In this document: piece by piece, positions 8,886 through 18,140 of the stretch
How the letters are laid out: every line of letters starts with the position of its first letter
Numbering within the stretch: position 1 is the stretch's first letter
Assembly (NCBI RefSeq): GCF_013336795.1
Contig: NZ_JAAFZT010000035.1
Location: forward strand, 1-64,000
DNA length: 64,000 nucleotides
Reading direction: 5' to 3'
Source of the DNA: Alteripontixanthobacter muriae
GTDB taxonomy: Bacteria > Pseudomonadota > Alphaproteobacteria > Sphingomonadales > Sphingomonadaceae
Made by a program: the position numbers and the translations under genes
The notes under the pieces: generated by a model
What the model was told of the DNA's origin: nothing
What the model saw: only the letters and a program-made list of their open reading frames with translations
Databases searched by the model: none

Positions 8886-8893
8886 AAAGGAGG
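8886..8893 (+). promoter_or_regulatory. Strong ribosome-binding site that decides the GTG start of panC
   Basis: AAAGGAGG lies nine bases before the GTG at 8903. The encoded protein from that GTG begins where PanC proteins normally begin, so the non-ATG start is well supported. Confidence 0.8.
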
Positions 8894-8902
8894 CACCGCG
8901 TC

Positions 8903-9763
8903 GTGGAAACCGTTACCCGGCTGCAAAACTTGCGAATCGCCGTGGATAAGCTCCGCGAAGGCGGCAGGATCGCCCTCGTACCAACCATGGGCGCCTTGCA
9001 CGACGGCCACCTGTCGCTTGTGCGCGCTGCGAGGGAGCGCGCCGATCATGTCGTCGCCTCGATTTTCGTGAACCCCGCCCAATTCGGCCCGAACGAGGAT
9101 CTCGACGCCTATCCGAGGCAGCTGGCCGAAGATAGCCGGATGCTGGAGGGCGAAGGTGTCGCCTTGCTGTGGGCTCCGCCGGTGGAGGAAGTCTATCCCG
9201 AAGGTTTTGCCACCAGCATTTCAGTGTCCGGCGTTAGCGAGAACTATTGCGGTGCGGCGCGGCCCGGCCATTTCGACGGCGTGGCCACCGTGGTGTGCAA
9301 ACTGTTCAACCAAGTGGCCCCTGACATCGCGCTGTTTGGAGAGAAGGATTACCAGCAGCTTGCCGTCATCCGCCGGATGGCGCGCGACCTCGACCTGTTC
9401 CGCCCGTGCGCAGACGACATCATCGGCATACCGACCATGCGCGAGGAGGACGGCCTCGCGATGAGCAGCCGCAATCGTTACCTCAGCCCCGAACACAGGC
9501 GGCAGGCAGGCGGCCTGCCCGTCGCCATGCGCGCGGCGGTCACCGATCTGGAAAGCGGCATGGCCCTTGAGGAGGTGCTGAATGCCTTGCGAACGACTTT
9601 GCTTCGGGTCGGATTCGAGAGCGTCGACTATGCGGCATTCGCCGACGCCGAATCGCTGGAAAGACTTGTCGCCCCCCCCAGCACCCCTGCCCGGCTGCTT
9701 GTCGCTGCCCGGGTCGGCGGCACAAGACTAATCGACAGTTTGGCTGTAAAGTCGTTATCTTGA
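8903..9763 (+). CDS. panC: Pantothenate synthetase
   Basis: This 286-residue cytosolic enzyme joins pantoate and beta-alanine with ATP in the last step of vitamin B5 synthesis. The nucleotidyltransferase loop PTMGALHDGHLSLV is at about residues 28-41, FVNPAQFGPNEDL follows, and the KDYQQL and MSSRN motifs are intact. GTG 8903 is the start, with an excellent Shine-Dalgarno. No panB is seen beside it. It is the last conserved core gene before the insertion-sequence-rich polysaccharide island. Confidence 0.95.
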   Translation: METVTRLQNLRIAVDKLREGGRIALVPTMGALHDGHLSLVRAARERADHVVASIFVNPAQFGPNEDLDAYPRQLAEDSRMLEGEGVALLWAPPVEEVYPEGFATSISVSGVSENYCGAARPGHFDGVATVVCKLFNQVAPDIALFGEKDYQQLAVIRRMARDLDLFRPCADDIIGIPTMREEDGLAMSSRNRYLSPEHRRQAGGLPVAMRAAVTDLESGMALEEVLNALRTTLLRVGFESVDYAAFADAESLERLVAPPSTPARLLVAARVGGTRLIDSLAVKSLS

Positions 9764-9859
9764 GCGCAAACTTTGACTCATTCGAGACGCTGCAATGGAA
9801 AGGATCATAGGCTACCTTTAACCGAAACTTTTGAATACGAAAAAAGCCGTATCGTTTTA

Positions 9860-10705
9860 CGCTCCGGACCCATAAACAGGATTCACAGCGGCATCGGGAT
9901 ATGATTCATGATCCTCCAATGAGGAGGCATGTGGATGGCAAATTTCTTCTGGTTTTCCGATGAGCAGTGGGCTCGGGTTGAGCCACTTTTACCGCAGGAT
10001 ACGCGCGGGATGCCGAGGGTGGATGATCGGCGTGTGCTCTCCGGGATTGTCCGCGCGCTGAAGAGTGGCAGTCGCTGGAGCGACTGCCCGGAACACATCT
10101 ACGGACCGAAGAAGACGCTCTACAACCGGTTCCGTCGCTGGGCCGAGCGCGGCGTGTGGCAGCGCATCTTCTCGAGCCTGGCCGGGGTCGAGGGCGTGCC
10201 TGCCAGGCTGTTCATCGACAGCTCCTGCATCAAGGTCCACCGCACTGCCGGAGGCGCAAAAGGGGGGCCTTGGCTCATGGTATCGGCATCACCAAAGGCG
10301 GAAGGAACACCAAGCTCCACGCAATCTGCGACGAGAAGGGCCGCCCCCACGTCCTGCTCCTGACACCCGGCAATACGCACGATGCCAAGGTCGCCATGCT
10401 GGCGATCAATGCCGCGCCGCCATCGGAGTATCTGGTCGCCGACAAAGGCTACGACAGCAACGCCTTGCGCTCATGGCTGATCGAGCGAGGGACCACGCCG
10501 ATCATCCCGTCAAAGTCCAACCGCAAGGTCCAGATCGAGCACGACAGACAGATCTACCGCCAGCGCAATGTCGTCGAGCGCATGTTCTGCCGCTTCAAGG
10601 ACTGGCGGCGGGTCGCCACCCGCTTCGACCGCAACATCAAGACCTTTATGGGCACAATCGCTATCGCAGCCATCGTCACCTGATGGCTCTAATGAGTCCG
10701 GACCC
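9860..10705 (+). mobile_element. IS5-family (IS427-like) insertion sequence, apparently complete
   Basis: Imperfect terminal inverted repeats are readable: GCTCCGGACCCATAA from 9861 and, on the complement at the right end, GGTCCGGACTCATTA up to 10704 (12 of 15 match). A TA dinucleotide flanks both sides (9858-9859 and 10706-10707), fitting the 2-bp duplication of this group. The element is about 846 bp and holds one frameshifted transposase. Its right TA is also the left TA of the neighbouring IS630 element. Confidence 0.8.
9929..10683 (+). CDS. IS5-family transposase in two frames joined by a -1 shift
   Basis: The first frame (9929 to about 10260) carries the N-terminal DUF4096-like part and the first catalytic Asp (LFIDSSCIKVH). 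The second frame carries GIGITKGGRNTKLHA, the second Asp (VADKGYDSNALR) and the catalytic Glu (RNVVERMFCRFKDWRRVATR). The frames meet at an A4G6 run (10258-10267), the kind of slippery stretch used for programmed -1 frameshifting in the IS427 group, so the gene may be functional. A simple indel is the alternative. The ATG at 9935 is better spaced from GAGGAGG than the ATG at 9929. Confidence 0.85.
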
Positions 10706-11804
10706 TAGTAACCTGAATCCGAAGTTCGGCTCATAGCTTTTTGACAGAAGCGTTTGACCGAGGCGAGTATCTCGTCGGCGGATTTGGTCCAGCGATAGGG
10801 TTTGGGGTTCTCGTTGTGCGTCTCGATGAACGCGATGATGTCTGCTTCGAGCTCGGCGGTGGATCGATGGACACCGCGCTGCAACTGCTTGCGAGTGAGT
10901 TCGGCGAACCAGCGCTCGACCTGGTTGATCCAGGAAGCTGATGTCGGCGTGAAGTGAACATGCCAGTGCGGCCGCCTCGCCAGCCAAGCCTTGATCCTCG
11001 GCGTCTTGTGCGTGGCGTAGTTGTCCATCACAAGATGCACGTCCGGTCCCGCTGGCATCACGGCATCGATCTGCTTGAGGAAGTCGAGAAACTCGGTTGC
11101 CCGGTGGCGCTTGTAGCATTTGCCGATCACTGCCCCTGTGGCAATGTCGAGCGCTGCGAACAGAGATGTCGTACCGTTACGAACATAGGTATGGGTGCGC
11201 CGCTCGGGCACGCCGGGCGCCATCGGCAGGACCGGCTGTTCACGATCGAGTGCCTGGATCTGGGACTTCTCGTCCACGCACAGAACCACCGCCCGGTTCG
11301 GCGGCGACATGTAGAGGCCGACGATGTCCTGCACCTTGTCGACGAACAGCGGGTCTGTGGAGAGCTTGAAGGTCTGGGACCGGTGCGGCTGCAGGCCAAA
11401 GGCCGCCCAGATCCGGCGAATGGTAGTATGAGAGAGCCCCCAGTCTCGGCGGCCATGCTGCGGATCGACCAGTGGGTCGCATCCTTGGGCGTGGTGTTCA
11501 GCGTGCGCTCGATCACCTTTGCCACCTGCTCATCGGAGACGGTTCGCGGGCGGCCGGGCCGGTACTCGTCGGTGAGCCCCTCGATCCGGTCCTTTACGAA
11601 CCTGCGGCGCCACTTCCCGACCGTGTACTCGTGCACCCCGAGCCGCTCGGCGACCTCCTTGCTTTGCGAGCCATCTGCGCACAGCAGGATCATTCGGCAC
11701 CGATCCGACAACGACCGCGGGGTTTTGTGCCGCCGAACCTGCGTCTCGAGGAAATCGCGTTCCTCGCCTGTTAACACCACCGCGTCCGCCTGCCGACCTA
11801 ACAT
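10705..11804 (-). CDS. IS630-family transposase in two frames
   Basis: The N-terminal frame (from 11804) has helix-turn-helix segments ([17 protein letters not shown]). The C-terminal frame has the DDE residues: [23 protein letters not shown] and [10 protein letters not shown]. The frames join at a G5 run on the coding strand (plus positions 11437-11441). A -1 shift there restores [13 protein letters not shown], whereas relatives usually have one Gly, so either programmed frameshifting or a small insertion is possible. The stop codon TAG at 10707-10705 is formed by the target TA plus the adjacent base outside the element. Without frameshifting the product is truncated. Confidence 0.85.
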
Positions 11805-11860
11805 CGCTCATCTCCTCACCTTGATCTGAATCAATGATATGAATTACAGTTCCAGGTGAC
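10708..11860 (-). mobile_element. IS630-family insertion sequence
   Basis: The left end reads GTAACCTGAATCCGAAGTTC and the complement of the right end reads GTCACCTGGAACTGTAATTC, giving imperfect terminal inverted repeats. TA dinucleotides flank the element at 10706-10707 and 11861-11862, as expected for IS630/Tc1-type insertion. It abuts the IS5 element with only the shared TA between them. Confidence 0.8.
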
Positions 11861-12043
11861 TAGAACTTTGGTGAAGATTGCAAAGTTTTAGCGCTGTTGA
11901 CGCACCTTCAACTCGCCTTCCGACGGCACTTCAAGAGCCTGGGCTAGAGATAATGATGCCAGCAACGAGAGATGTGATGATAGCGATCGGGCGTAAAAAT
12001 ATCTCTTCAAATGCGGGAATAAACTTGGTCCTGCGTCCAGAAA

Positions 12044-12053
12044 TGTCTAGACA
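12044..12053. repeat. Perfect 10-bp palindrome upstream of the lipoprotein gene
   Basis: TGTCTAGACA lies ten bases before the start of the hypothetical lipoprotein gene. It could be a chance restriction-like palindrome or an operator half-site pair; nothing else supports regulation. Confidence 0.3.
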
Positions 12054-12062
12054 GACGCGATT

Positions 12063-12494
12063 ATGTCTCACCCCCTCCTGACAGTCACGTTCTTGTTGAT
12101 CATTGCGCTCAGTGCTTGTTCTTTGGCCGAACCAGAGGTCGAGGAGCCAGGCTTCACGGCTACAAAAACCTTTAGCCAGGGAGATAAAGAGATAGCGAAA
12201 GTGCTTTCAATTGGAAGTAGCAACTTGGAAGTTGCGGCTGGCCCGTATCAGAAAGCACTGCTGTGCGAACTAGCGGTTCAGACTATCACCAACCAACTAT
12301 CGAGTGGTGAAGCTTTAGCGGGAGAGCAGCGGACGGCATTAAAACAGGTCCAAGCCATCTATTCTCAACGAGTAAGTGCTAGTGGAGAGGATGAGGCGCA
12401 GATCAATCGGGACCGTCGCGAAATCGAGTTAGCGTATCCTGATGTCAAGCAGAGGGCTCGGCTAGCTATAGGCTGCCTTCGTGAACTGACGTAG
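12063..12494 (+). CDS. Hypothetical lipoprotein
   Basis: This 143-residue product has a clear lipoprotein signal peptide (LLTVTFLLIIALSAC, lipobox LSAC with Cys about residue 19), so it is probably lipidated and exported. The mature part is mostly helical and contains Cys at two further positions (LLCELAV and IGCLREL). No known domain is recognised. The gene lies alone between an IS630 and an IS5 element. It has no good ribosome-binding site and codon use more AT-rich than core genes, suggesting acquired DNA. It may be a stranded cargo gene. Function unknown. Confidence 0.6.
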   Translation: MSHPLLTVTFLLIIALSACSLAEPEVEEPGFTATKTFSQGDKEIAKVLSIGSSNLEVAAGPYQKALLCELAVQTITNQLSSGEALAGEQRTALKQVQAIYSQRVSASGEDEAQINRDRREIELAYPDVKQRARLAIGCLRELT

Positions 12495-12740
12495 CTTAAG
12501 TGACTGCCGGCGGAACAGATGCGTCGGAATGAGCTTAGCCTTTCATCATCGAGCGCGTCAGTCCATGTCCGCGGCGGTCCTGACTGGGGTGAGCGCCGCG
12601 GGATCACCAAGGCTGATAGACGAACCACAACGAGTGGGGAGTTGAAGTGCTGAGCAAATCCATAAGGTTACCACACAGGCGGCCGTGGCGATTGGCTCAG
12701 CTGAGAATCGAAATTATCACGCATTGCTAAAGCAGAGCAA

Positions 12741-13537
12741 CTAGGTTTCGTGGACAAAGGGTATCCAGAGTTTGACTGAAGCGAGTGCGACGAAGCCGAG
12801 GTAGGGCTCTTTGGTTTTGTCGTAGCGGGTGGCGACCCGGCGCCAGTTCTTCAGCTTGTTGAAGAGCCGTTCGACCAGGTTCCGCCAGCGGTATTTTACA
12901 CGGTCGTGCGGAGCAGGCCTGCGGCGGTTGGCCTTGGCAGGGATGACCGCTTCGACGCCGGCATCGGCGATCTCTTCGCGGATGGCATCGGCGTCATAGC
13001 CGCGGTCGGCGAGGAACGCTTCGATCTGATCGCCGATCATCCGGAACAGCGGTGCAAAGCCTTGAACGTCGTGCGCCTGGCCGGGCGTCAGCATGAAGCC
13101 GAGTGGGAGGCCTCTGGCATCGCATCTGGCGTGCAGTTTGGTGGTGAAGCCTCCCCGCGATCGGCCGAGCGCCTCTGTTTGCTGAGTCCCCTTTTTATGC
13201 CGACTGCACAATGATGTGCTCGAACAACCGTGCTATCGATCATGTCGGCGGTGGTGTCCCGTCCTGCCGATTCGGCCAGCGTTTCGAGCATGGCATCGAA
13301 CACGCCGGTCGTGACCCATCTTCTATAGCGCCGGAAGACGCTGTTCCACTTGCCATACTCGTCCGGCAGATGCCGCCACTGCGCACCCGTGCGCGCGATC
13401 CACATCATACCTTCGAAGTAGCGTCGATTATCCTGCGCAGGTCGGCAACCACGTCCGCGCTCCGGCGGCAACAGCGGCCCGATCAGTTCCCACTCGCTAT
13501 CCGATACCCCAATCCGCTCGCCCAACGCCACCTCCAA
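12741..13537 (-). CDS. IS5-family (IS427-like) transposase in two frames
   Basis: The first frame (from 13537) has the N-terminal transposase domain (SDSEWELIGPLLPPERGRG) and the first catalytic Asp (ADMIDSTVVRAHH). The second has GRSRGGFTTKLHA, the second Asp (LADRGYDADAIR) and Glu (RNLVERLFNKLKNWRRVATR). They join at an A5G4 run on the coding strand (plus 13188-13196), where a -1 shift yields the family sequence IKKGTQQTEALGRSRGG. All three acidic residues survive, so activity by programmed frameshifting is plausible. The TAG stop (12743-12741) includes the duplicated target TA. Confidence 0.87.
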
Positions 13538-13590
13538 AAGGTAGCCTTGAATCGAAGGACGTGTCTCAGATCAAGCTTGTCCACGAAGCC
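12744..13590 (-). mobile_element. IS5-family (IS427-like) insertion sequence, complete
   Basis: Terminal inverted repeats of 14 bases with one mismatch are seen: GGTTTCGTGGACAA at 12744-12757 and the complement of TTGTCCACGAAGCC at 13577-13590. TA flanks both ends (12742-12743 and 13591-13592), and the outer bases reconstruct a CTAG target. The length of 847 bp is almost the same as the other IS5 element, but the ends and transposase differ, so they are different ISs. Confidence 0.87.
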
Positions 13591-13769
13591 TAGTATCTAG
13601 CTCCTAAGCCGGTGCACTGCTCCCTTGAAAAATCAATGCATGATCCGAGTGCGCGCCCGGCTGCTCATAATGAGAGGGGCCTTAGCTGTACCGGCTCGGA
13701 TCCGTCTGCGATTGCCTGTCATGCAATCAACATGCTTGCCTATGCCTGCGATTATCTTAAGGAGCCCGA

Positions 13770-15134
13770 ATGCCCCCCAACTCATCGCACTCCTCTCACC
13801 GCTCGGCGCTTCCATTCTGGTTACTTGTCGCTTTCCTAGTGATCCTATGGGGGGCTGGCGGCGCCTCCCGCGCTGACGTGGGGGGACAGGCAGTGGTGCG
13901 CTTCTTCGCCTGGAGCTTTTTGGTAATTTTCATCTTACAATCACCAGCTCTGACCTTGCGCCACATTCAGCCGCCGGTTATAATTCTTGGCCTCTCGATA
14001 TTATTAGTAGCAATGCAACTGGTTCCGTTGCCTCCATCACTCTGGGCCGAACTCCCCGGGCGTGAGCTGCTCGTCAAGACCGCTGAAGTCGCCGGAGAAC
14101 CTCAGCCTTGGCGTCCGATTTCAATTTCACCCAGCGCCACAGTTAATGCGCTAGGCTCGTTGATTGTGCCTTCTGTCACTCTATTGTTAGCGGCCAGCTT
14201 AACGCGAGAGCAGCACTGGAAGATATTGGGTGTGCTGTTGGTCTTAGTGGCTTTCGGTGCTCTGCTGGGCCTTCTGCAATTCGCAGGCGGGCGATTCGAC
14301 AATCCGCTAACGAACGACATTCGAACCTCCGTGAGTGGAAACTTCGCTAATCGCAACCACTTCGCTCTATTCCTGGCAATAGGAAGCGTGCTGGTTTGCG
14401 GGTGGGCTTTTCACGGCGAGCGAGTTATTCGGCTTAAGATCTTCCTTGCGGTCGGCGCTTTACTGTCCTTTCTTCTCATTATTCTAGCTACAGGGTCGCG
14501 AACGGGACTTTTGCTGGGCGCCGTGGCTATAGTCCTAGGGATTGCTTTAGTTTTACCTAAAGCTAAGCGCACACTATATGAGCTACCTCGCTCCCTTTCA
14601 ATCGGAATTGTTCTAGGCATAGTTGTTATAATTGTCACGACTTTAGCGTTGTCTGTTACACTTGATCGAGCCGCTTCGGTTGATAGAGCTTCCATCATGG
14701 ATGCCACTGAAGATCTGCGCTATAAAGTACTGCCGGTCGTCTTCCAAGAAATAGTTCGATACTTTCCAGTCGGCTCCGGCTTTGGGGCCTTTGACCCAGT
14801 TTACAGGATCAATGAACCAGATAAACTACTGATGCCGCTTTACTTCAATCGTGTGCATAATGATTGGCTCGAGGTCGCGCTTGACGCTGGCCTCGCGGGA
14901 GCGCTCTTGCTGGTCGTGGCGGTGAGTTGGTGGGCGTTGGCAAGTGCAAGAGCCTGGTTTAGCAGCGATCCAACTCGGATACTTACACGTGTGGCGTCTC
15001 TCATTATCTTTCTGATAATGATTGCTAGCATTTTCGACTATCCCGCTAGGACTCCAATGATAATGGCCGTTCTAGCCTTGGCTGCAGCTTGGCTCGCTGA
15101 CGGCAAAAGTGAGCTGCTCGAGCGGCCTGCGTAG
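13770..15134 (+). CDS. O-antigen ligase/polymerase-like membrane protein (Wzy_C family)
   Basis: This 454-residue protein has about ten or more hydrophobic helices and the large periplasmic loop typical of WaaL/Wzy proteins. Family-like motifs are GNFANRNHFALFLAIG near residue 190 and GSGFGAFDPVYR followed by NRVHNDWLEVALDAG near residues 335-375. Such proteins polymerise repeat units or transfer glycan to an acceptor in the periplasm. AAGGAG lies just before ATG 13770. It heads a plus-strand run with Wza-like and Wzc-like genes, so export polysaccharide polymerisation is more likely than LPS ligation, but the two cannot be told apart here. A second polymerase-like gene lies at 34581-35942. 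Confidence 0.78.
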   Translation: MPPNSSHSSHRSALPFWLLVAFLVILWGAGGASRADVGGQAVVRFFAWSFLVIFILQSPALTLRHIQPPVIILGLSILLVAMQLVPLPPSLWAELPGRELLVKTAEVAGEPQPWRPISISPSATVNALGSLIVPSVTLLLAASLTREQHWKILGVLLVLVAFGALLGLLQFAGGRFDNPLTNDIRTSVSGNFANRNHFALFLAIGSVLVCGWAFHGERVIRLKIFLAVGALLSFLLIILATGSRTGLLLGAVAIVLGIALVLPKAKRTLYELPRSLSIGIVLGIVVIIVTTLALSVTLDRAASVDRASIMDATEDLRYKVLPVVFQEIVRYFPVGSGFGAFDPVYRINEPDKLLMPLYFNRVHNDWLEVALDAGLAGALLLVVAVSWWALASARAWFSSDPTRILTRVASLIIFLIMIASIFDYPARTPMIMAVLALAAAWLADGKSELLERPA

Positions 15135-15207
15135 GAAGCTTTACCGAACGCCCGAATAACCATATACGCCGCTACTCTTTCTCGGAAATGTCAGGTCGTC
15201 CTATCTA

Positions 15208-15921
15208 ATGCGCAGAATGATCAGCATATTTGTGGTATCGCTTGCCTTGTCCTCCTGCGGCGAGCAACCTTCGATTCAGTCAACATCAAACCTTCCGGTT
15301 GTCACCGGGGAAACCCTCCTGCCTGCTCCGGATCGAAGCGATCTGATAGCAAGCGACCGCCTCGCTTTAATCGGCCCTCTAGACACCATTAGTGTGGACG
15401 TATTTGGCGTGCCTGACCTCAGCCGAGTGATGCAAGTTGATGCGAATGGGCAGATTTCCATGCCGTTAGTCGGCACAATCGAGGCGGGAGGCAAAACTGC
15501 ATCAGAACTTGCTCGCGATATCGAAAGGGAATTAGCTGGGAGGTACGTCCGTAACCCTGATGTGACGGTGAATATCGACAGCTCAGTCAGCCAAGTTGTC
15601 ACGGTCGACGGCCAGGTTGTTGAACCTGGCCTCTATCCCGTCACCAATCAAATGACACTGTTGCGGGCAGTGGCCTCTGCAAGAGGCCTCACGGAGTTTG
15701 CCAAAGAGGACGATGTCGTAATCTTGCGAACAGTAGACGGACAACGAATGGCAGGCCTCTATAGCATCGCTGCAATCCGGCGAGGTGCTTACCAAGACCC
15801 CGCCATCTACGCCAATGATCTTATTGTTGTTGGCGATAGCCCTCAGCGACGCTTGTTCCGGGATTTCCTGGGCGTTGCTCCTCTTGCCGTTGCTCCTATC
15901 GTGGCTCTTTTGAGAAATTGA
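15208..15921 (+). CDS. Polysaccharide export lipoprotein (Wza-like)
   Basis: This 237-residue protein starts with a lipoprotein signal peptide (SIFVVSLALSSC, lipobox LSSC). A Poly_export domain (about residues 50-130, GPLDTISVDVFGVPDLSR) and one SLBB-like domain (TVDGQVVEPGLYPVTNQMTL) follow. A C-terminal hydrophobic segment (APLAVAPIVALL) may be the outer-membrane helix. It would form the outer-membrane/periplasmic channel for capsule or exopolysaccharide. It is shorter than E. coli Wza, which has several SLBB-like domains. It lies directly before the Wzc-like kinase gene with an eight-base gap. Confidence 0.85.
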   Translation: MRRMISIFVVSLALSSCGEQPSIQSTSNLPVVTGETLLPAPDRSDLIASDRLALIGPLDTISVDVFGVPDLSRVMQVDANGQISMPLVGTIEAGGKTASELARDIERELAGRYVRNPDVTVNIDSSVSQVVTVDGQVVEPGLYPVTNQMTLLRAVASARGLTEFAKEDDVVILRTVDGQRMAGLYSIAAIRRGAYQDPAIYANDLIVVGDSPQRRLFRDFLGVAPLAVAPIVALLRN

Positions 15922-15929
15922 TTAACTAA

Positions 15930-18140
15930 ATGAAAACGTCCGAACCGAAATCGACCGCCTTCGTTGCTGCTAACGAGCGAGCGATTATGCAATATTCGCC
16001 TCAGGCCATCCCGGGTTCACCGCTCATGAAGCAGTATTTAAACGTCATACGTCGGCGGCGCTGGGTGATTCTAGGGGTGGTCGCAGCCTGCCTCCTTTTG
16101 GGCGTAGTCGTGACAATTCTAATGACCCCTCAGTACACTGCTGAGTCTGTAATAGAGATTTCCCGGGAATCGGATCAAGTAACGAACATAGAGGGTGTCG
16201 AAAGCGACATCGGTGCTGCAGATCAAGAGTTCTATCAGACACAATACGGATTGTTGCGCTCTCGCACGCTTGCGGAACGCGTGGCAACAGAGTTAAAACT
16301 CGTGGATAATCCCGAATTCTTCGAAATGTTCGGAGCAGGGGACAACGATGATGCAGTTTTTGCGACAGAAAATGAGCGGTTTAAACCAGACGGCCGATCC
16401 GATCGCCTTCGGCAGGCGGGTCGAATTCTACTTGAGAACCTCACCATTGAACCAACGCGTTTTTCAAGCCTCGTTGACATTCGATTCACGAGTCCTTCCG
16501 CAAGGTTCTCACGTGCGGTCGCCAATGCTTGGGCTGAAAACTTCATTGAACTCAATTTAGAGCGCAAAGTCCAGGCGACTTCATACGGACGTGAAGCGCT
16601 CGAGCGTCAACTTGCTGAGTACAAAGACAGGCTCGATGAATCGCAGCGGCAGCTGGTTGCATACGCCTCGAACCAAGCGATTATCAACCTTCCTGCTGCA
16701 CCTGTTGGGGATGGCACGACCACTCAAGAGCGCTCGATTGTTGCCGATGATCTAGCTGCGCTGAACTCTGCTTTGAATGAAGCGATAGCGGACAGAATCG
16801 CTGCAGAAGCCAGGTACCGCGGCGCCGGGGCGGCGGGTAGCTCGGTGGAAGCTCTTAGCAATAGTGCAATTAATAATCTCCGCCAACGCCGAGCAGAACT
16901 CGCCGGAGAATACGGACAGCTGATGGTTCGTTTCGAGCCGGGCTATCCGGCGGCACAAGCGATCCAATCTCAGATCGATCAAATCGATAGTTCGATAGCA
17001 CGTGAAGAAGCACGAGTTTCGAGTTCGGTCCAAGCAGCATATCAGCAGGCAGTTGCCCGCGAACAGGCGCTGCAACAGAGGGTCAGCGCGTTGAAAGACG
17101 ACTTTCTCGATTTGCGCCGCCGGTCAATTCAGTACAATATCTACCAGCAAGAAGTAGATACGACACGTGTGCTTTACGAAGGGCTGTTGCAGAGGTTCAA
17201 GGAAATTGGGGTGGCAGGAGGAGTTGGCGTCAACAACATCACGATCGTCGATCTCGCTGAAATTCCAGAACAACCGTCCAGTCCGCATCTGCTACTAAAC
17301 CTCGCACTCTCCGTTTTTGCGGGGCTGGGGCTTGGTTTGGCAGCAGCTTTCGCACTTGAACAACTTGATGAGCAGTTAAAGGAACCTTCAGATATCCCTG
17401 ACCGCCTGGGTATCCCGTTACTTGGATCTGTTCCGAAGATTGCCGACAGAGACAACCCTCGTGAAGCCCTGCTCGATCGCAAATCTGAACTTGTGGATGC
17501 TTATCTGACAATTCAGACGAACCTGGGCTTCACAACCGATCATGGTGCGCCTCGATCCTTCGCGGTCACTTCTACGCGAGCGGCAGAAGGAAAGTCGACC
17601 ACGGCACTCGCGTTGGCCACTCTGCTCGCGCGGTCAGGAAAGCGGGTCATTCTTATCGATGGAGATATGCGCTCACCGACTGTTCACAGCTTTGCCGGAA
17701 GTCACCATGAGTCTGGCGTCAGCAATTTCCTAGCCGGTGAGGACGATATTGCGAAGCTTACCTTACAGCTCAGTGATTTCGGGCTAAGCGCCATGACTGC
17801 CGGCCCAATCCCTCCAAACGCTGCTGAATTGCTGACGGGAGATAGGATAGGTCAACTGGTAAATCGCTTGCTCGAGACTTACGACCATGTTGTTGTTGAC
17901 GCTCCCCCGCTCCTTAATCTGGCGGACGCTCCTCTCATATCGAGGAGCGTGGAAGGCGTCGTATACGTCACGGAGGCTCACGGAGTTTTAACGGGTCAAG
18001 TCAAGAGCGCTCTAGGGCGCTTGGTGGCTGCCAACGCTCACATCTTCGGTGGTGTACTCACAAAGTTGGACATGCGGAAAAGTCAATACGGTTATGATTA
18101 TGGGTACGGTTACGGTAAAAAAGATGAAGAATTAGTCTAA
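15930..18140 (+). CDS. Wzc-like polysaccharide co-polymerase and BY-kinase
   Basis: This 736-residue inner-membrane protein has a Wzz domain with a first helix (WVILGVVAACLLLGVVVTI, about 45-63), a long periplasmic coiled-coil stretch (about 200-430) and a second helix (about 455-477). A cytoplasmic bacterial tyrosine kinase domain follows: Walker A AAEGKSTT near 550, Walker A' LIDGDMRSP near 574, Walker B VVVDAPPLL near 653. A Tyr/Gly-rich tail, YGYDYGYGYGKK, gives the autophosphorylation cluster. It controls chain length and export with Wza. Its stop TAA shares a base with the ATG of the next gene. Confidence 0.9.
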   Translation: MKTSEPKSTAFVAANERAIMQYSPQAIPGSPLMKQYLNVIRRRRWVILGVVAACLLLGVVVTILMTPQYTAESVIEISRESDQVTNIEGVESDIGAADQEFYQTQYGLLRSRTLAERVATELKLVDNPEFFEMFGAGDNDDAVFATENERFKPDGRSDRLRQAGRILLENLTIEPTRFSSLVDIRFTSPSARFSRAVANAWAENFIELNLERKVQATSYGREALERQLAEYKDRLDESQRQLVAYASNQAIINLPAAPVGDGTTTQERSIVADDLAALNSALNEAIADRIAAEARYRGAGAAGSSVEALSNSAINNLRQRRAELAGEYGQLMVRFEPGYPAAQAIQSQIDQIDSSIAREEARVSSSVQAAYQQAVAREQALQQRVSALKDDFLDLRRRSIQYNIYQQEVDTTRVLYEGLLQRFKEIGVAGGVGVNNITIVDLAEIPEQPSSPHLLLNLALSVFAGLGLGLAAAFALEQLDEQLKEPSDIPDRLGIPLLGSVPKIADRDNPREALLDRKSELVDAYLTIQTNLGFTTDHGAPRSFAVTSTRAAEGKSTTALALATLLARSGKRVILIDGDMRSPTVHSFAGSHHESGVSNFLAGEDDIAKLTLQLSDFGLSAMTAGPIPPNAAELLTGDRIGQLVNRLLETYDHVVVDAPPLLNLADAPLISRSVEGVVYVTEAHGVLTGQVKSALGRLVAANAHIFGGVLTKLDMRKSQYGYDYGYGYGKKDEELV

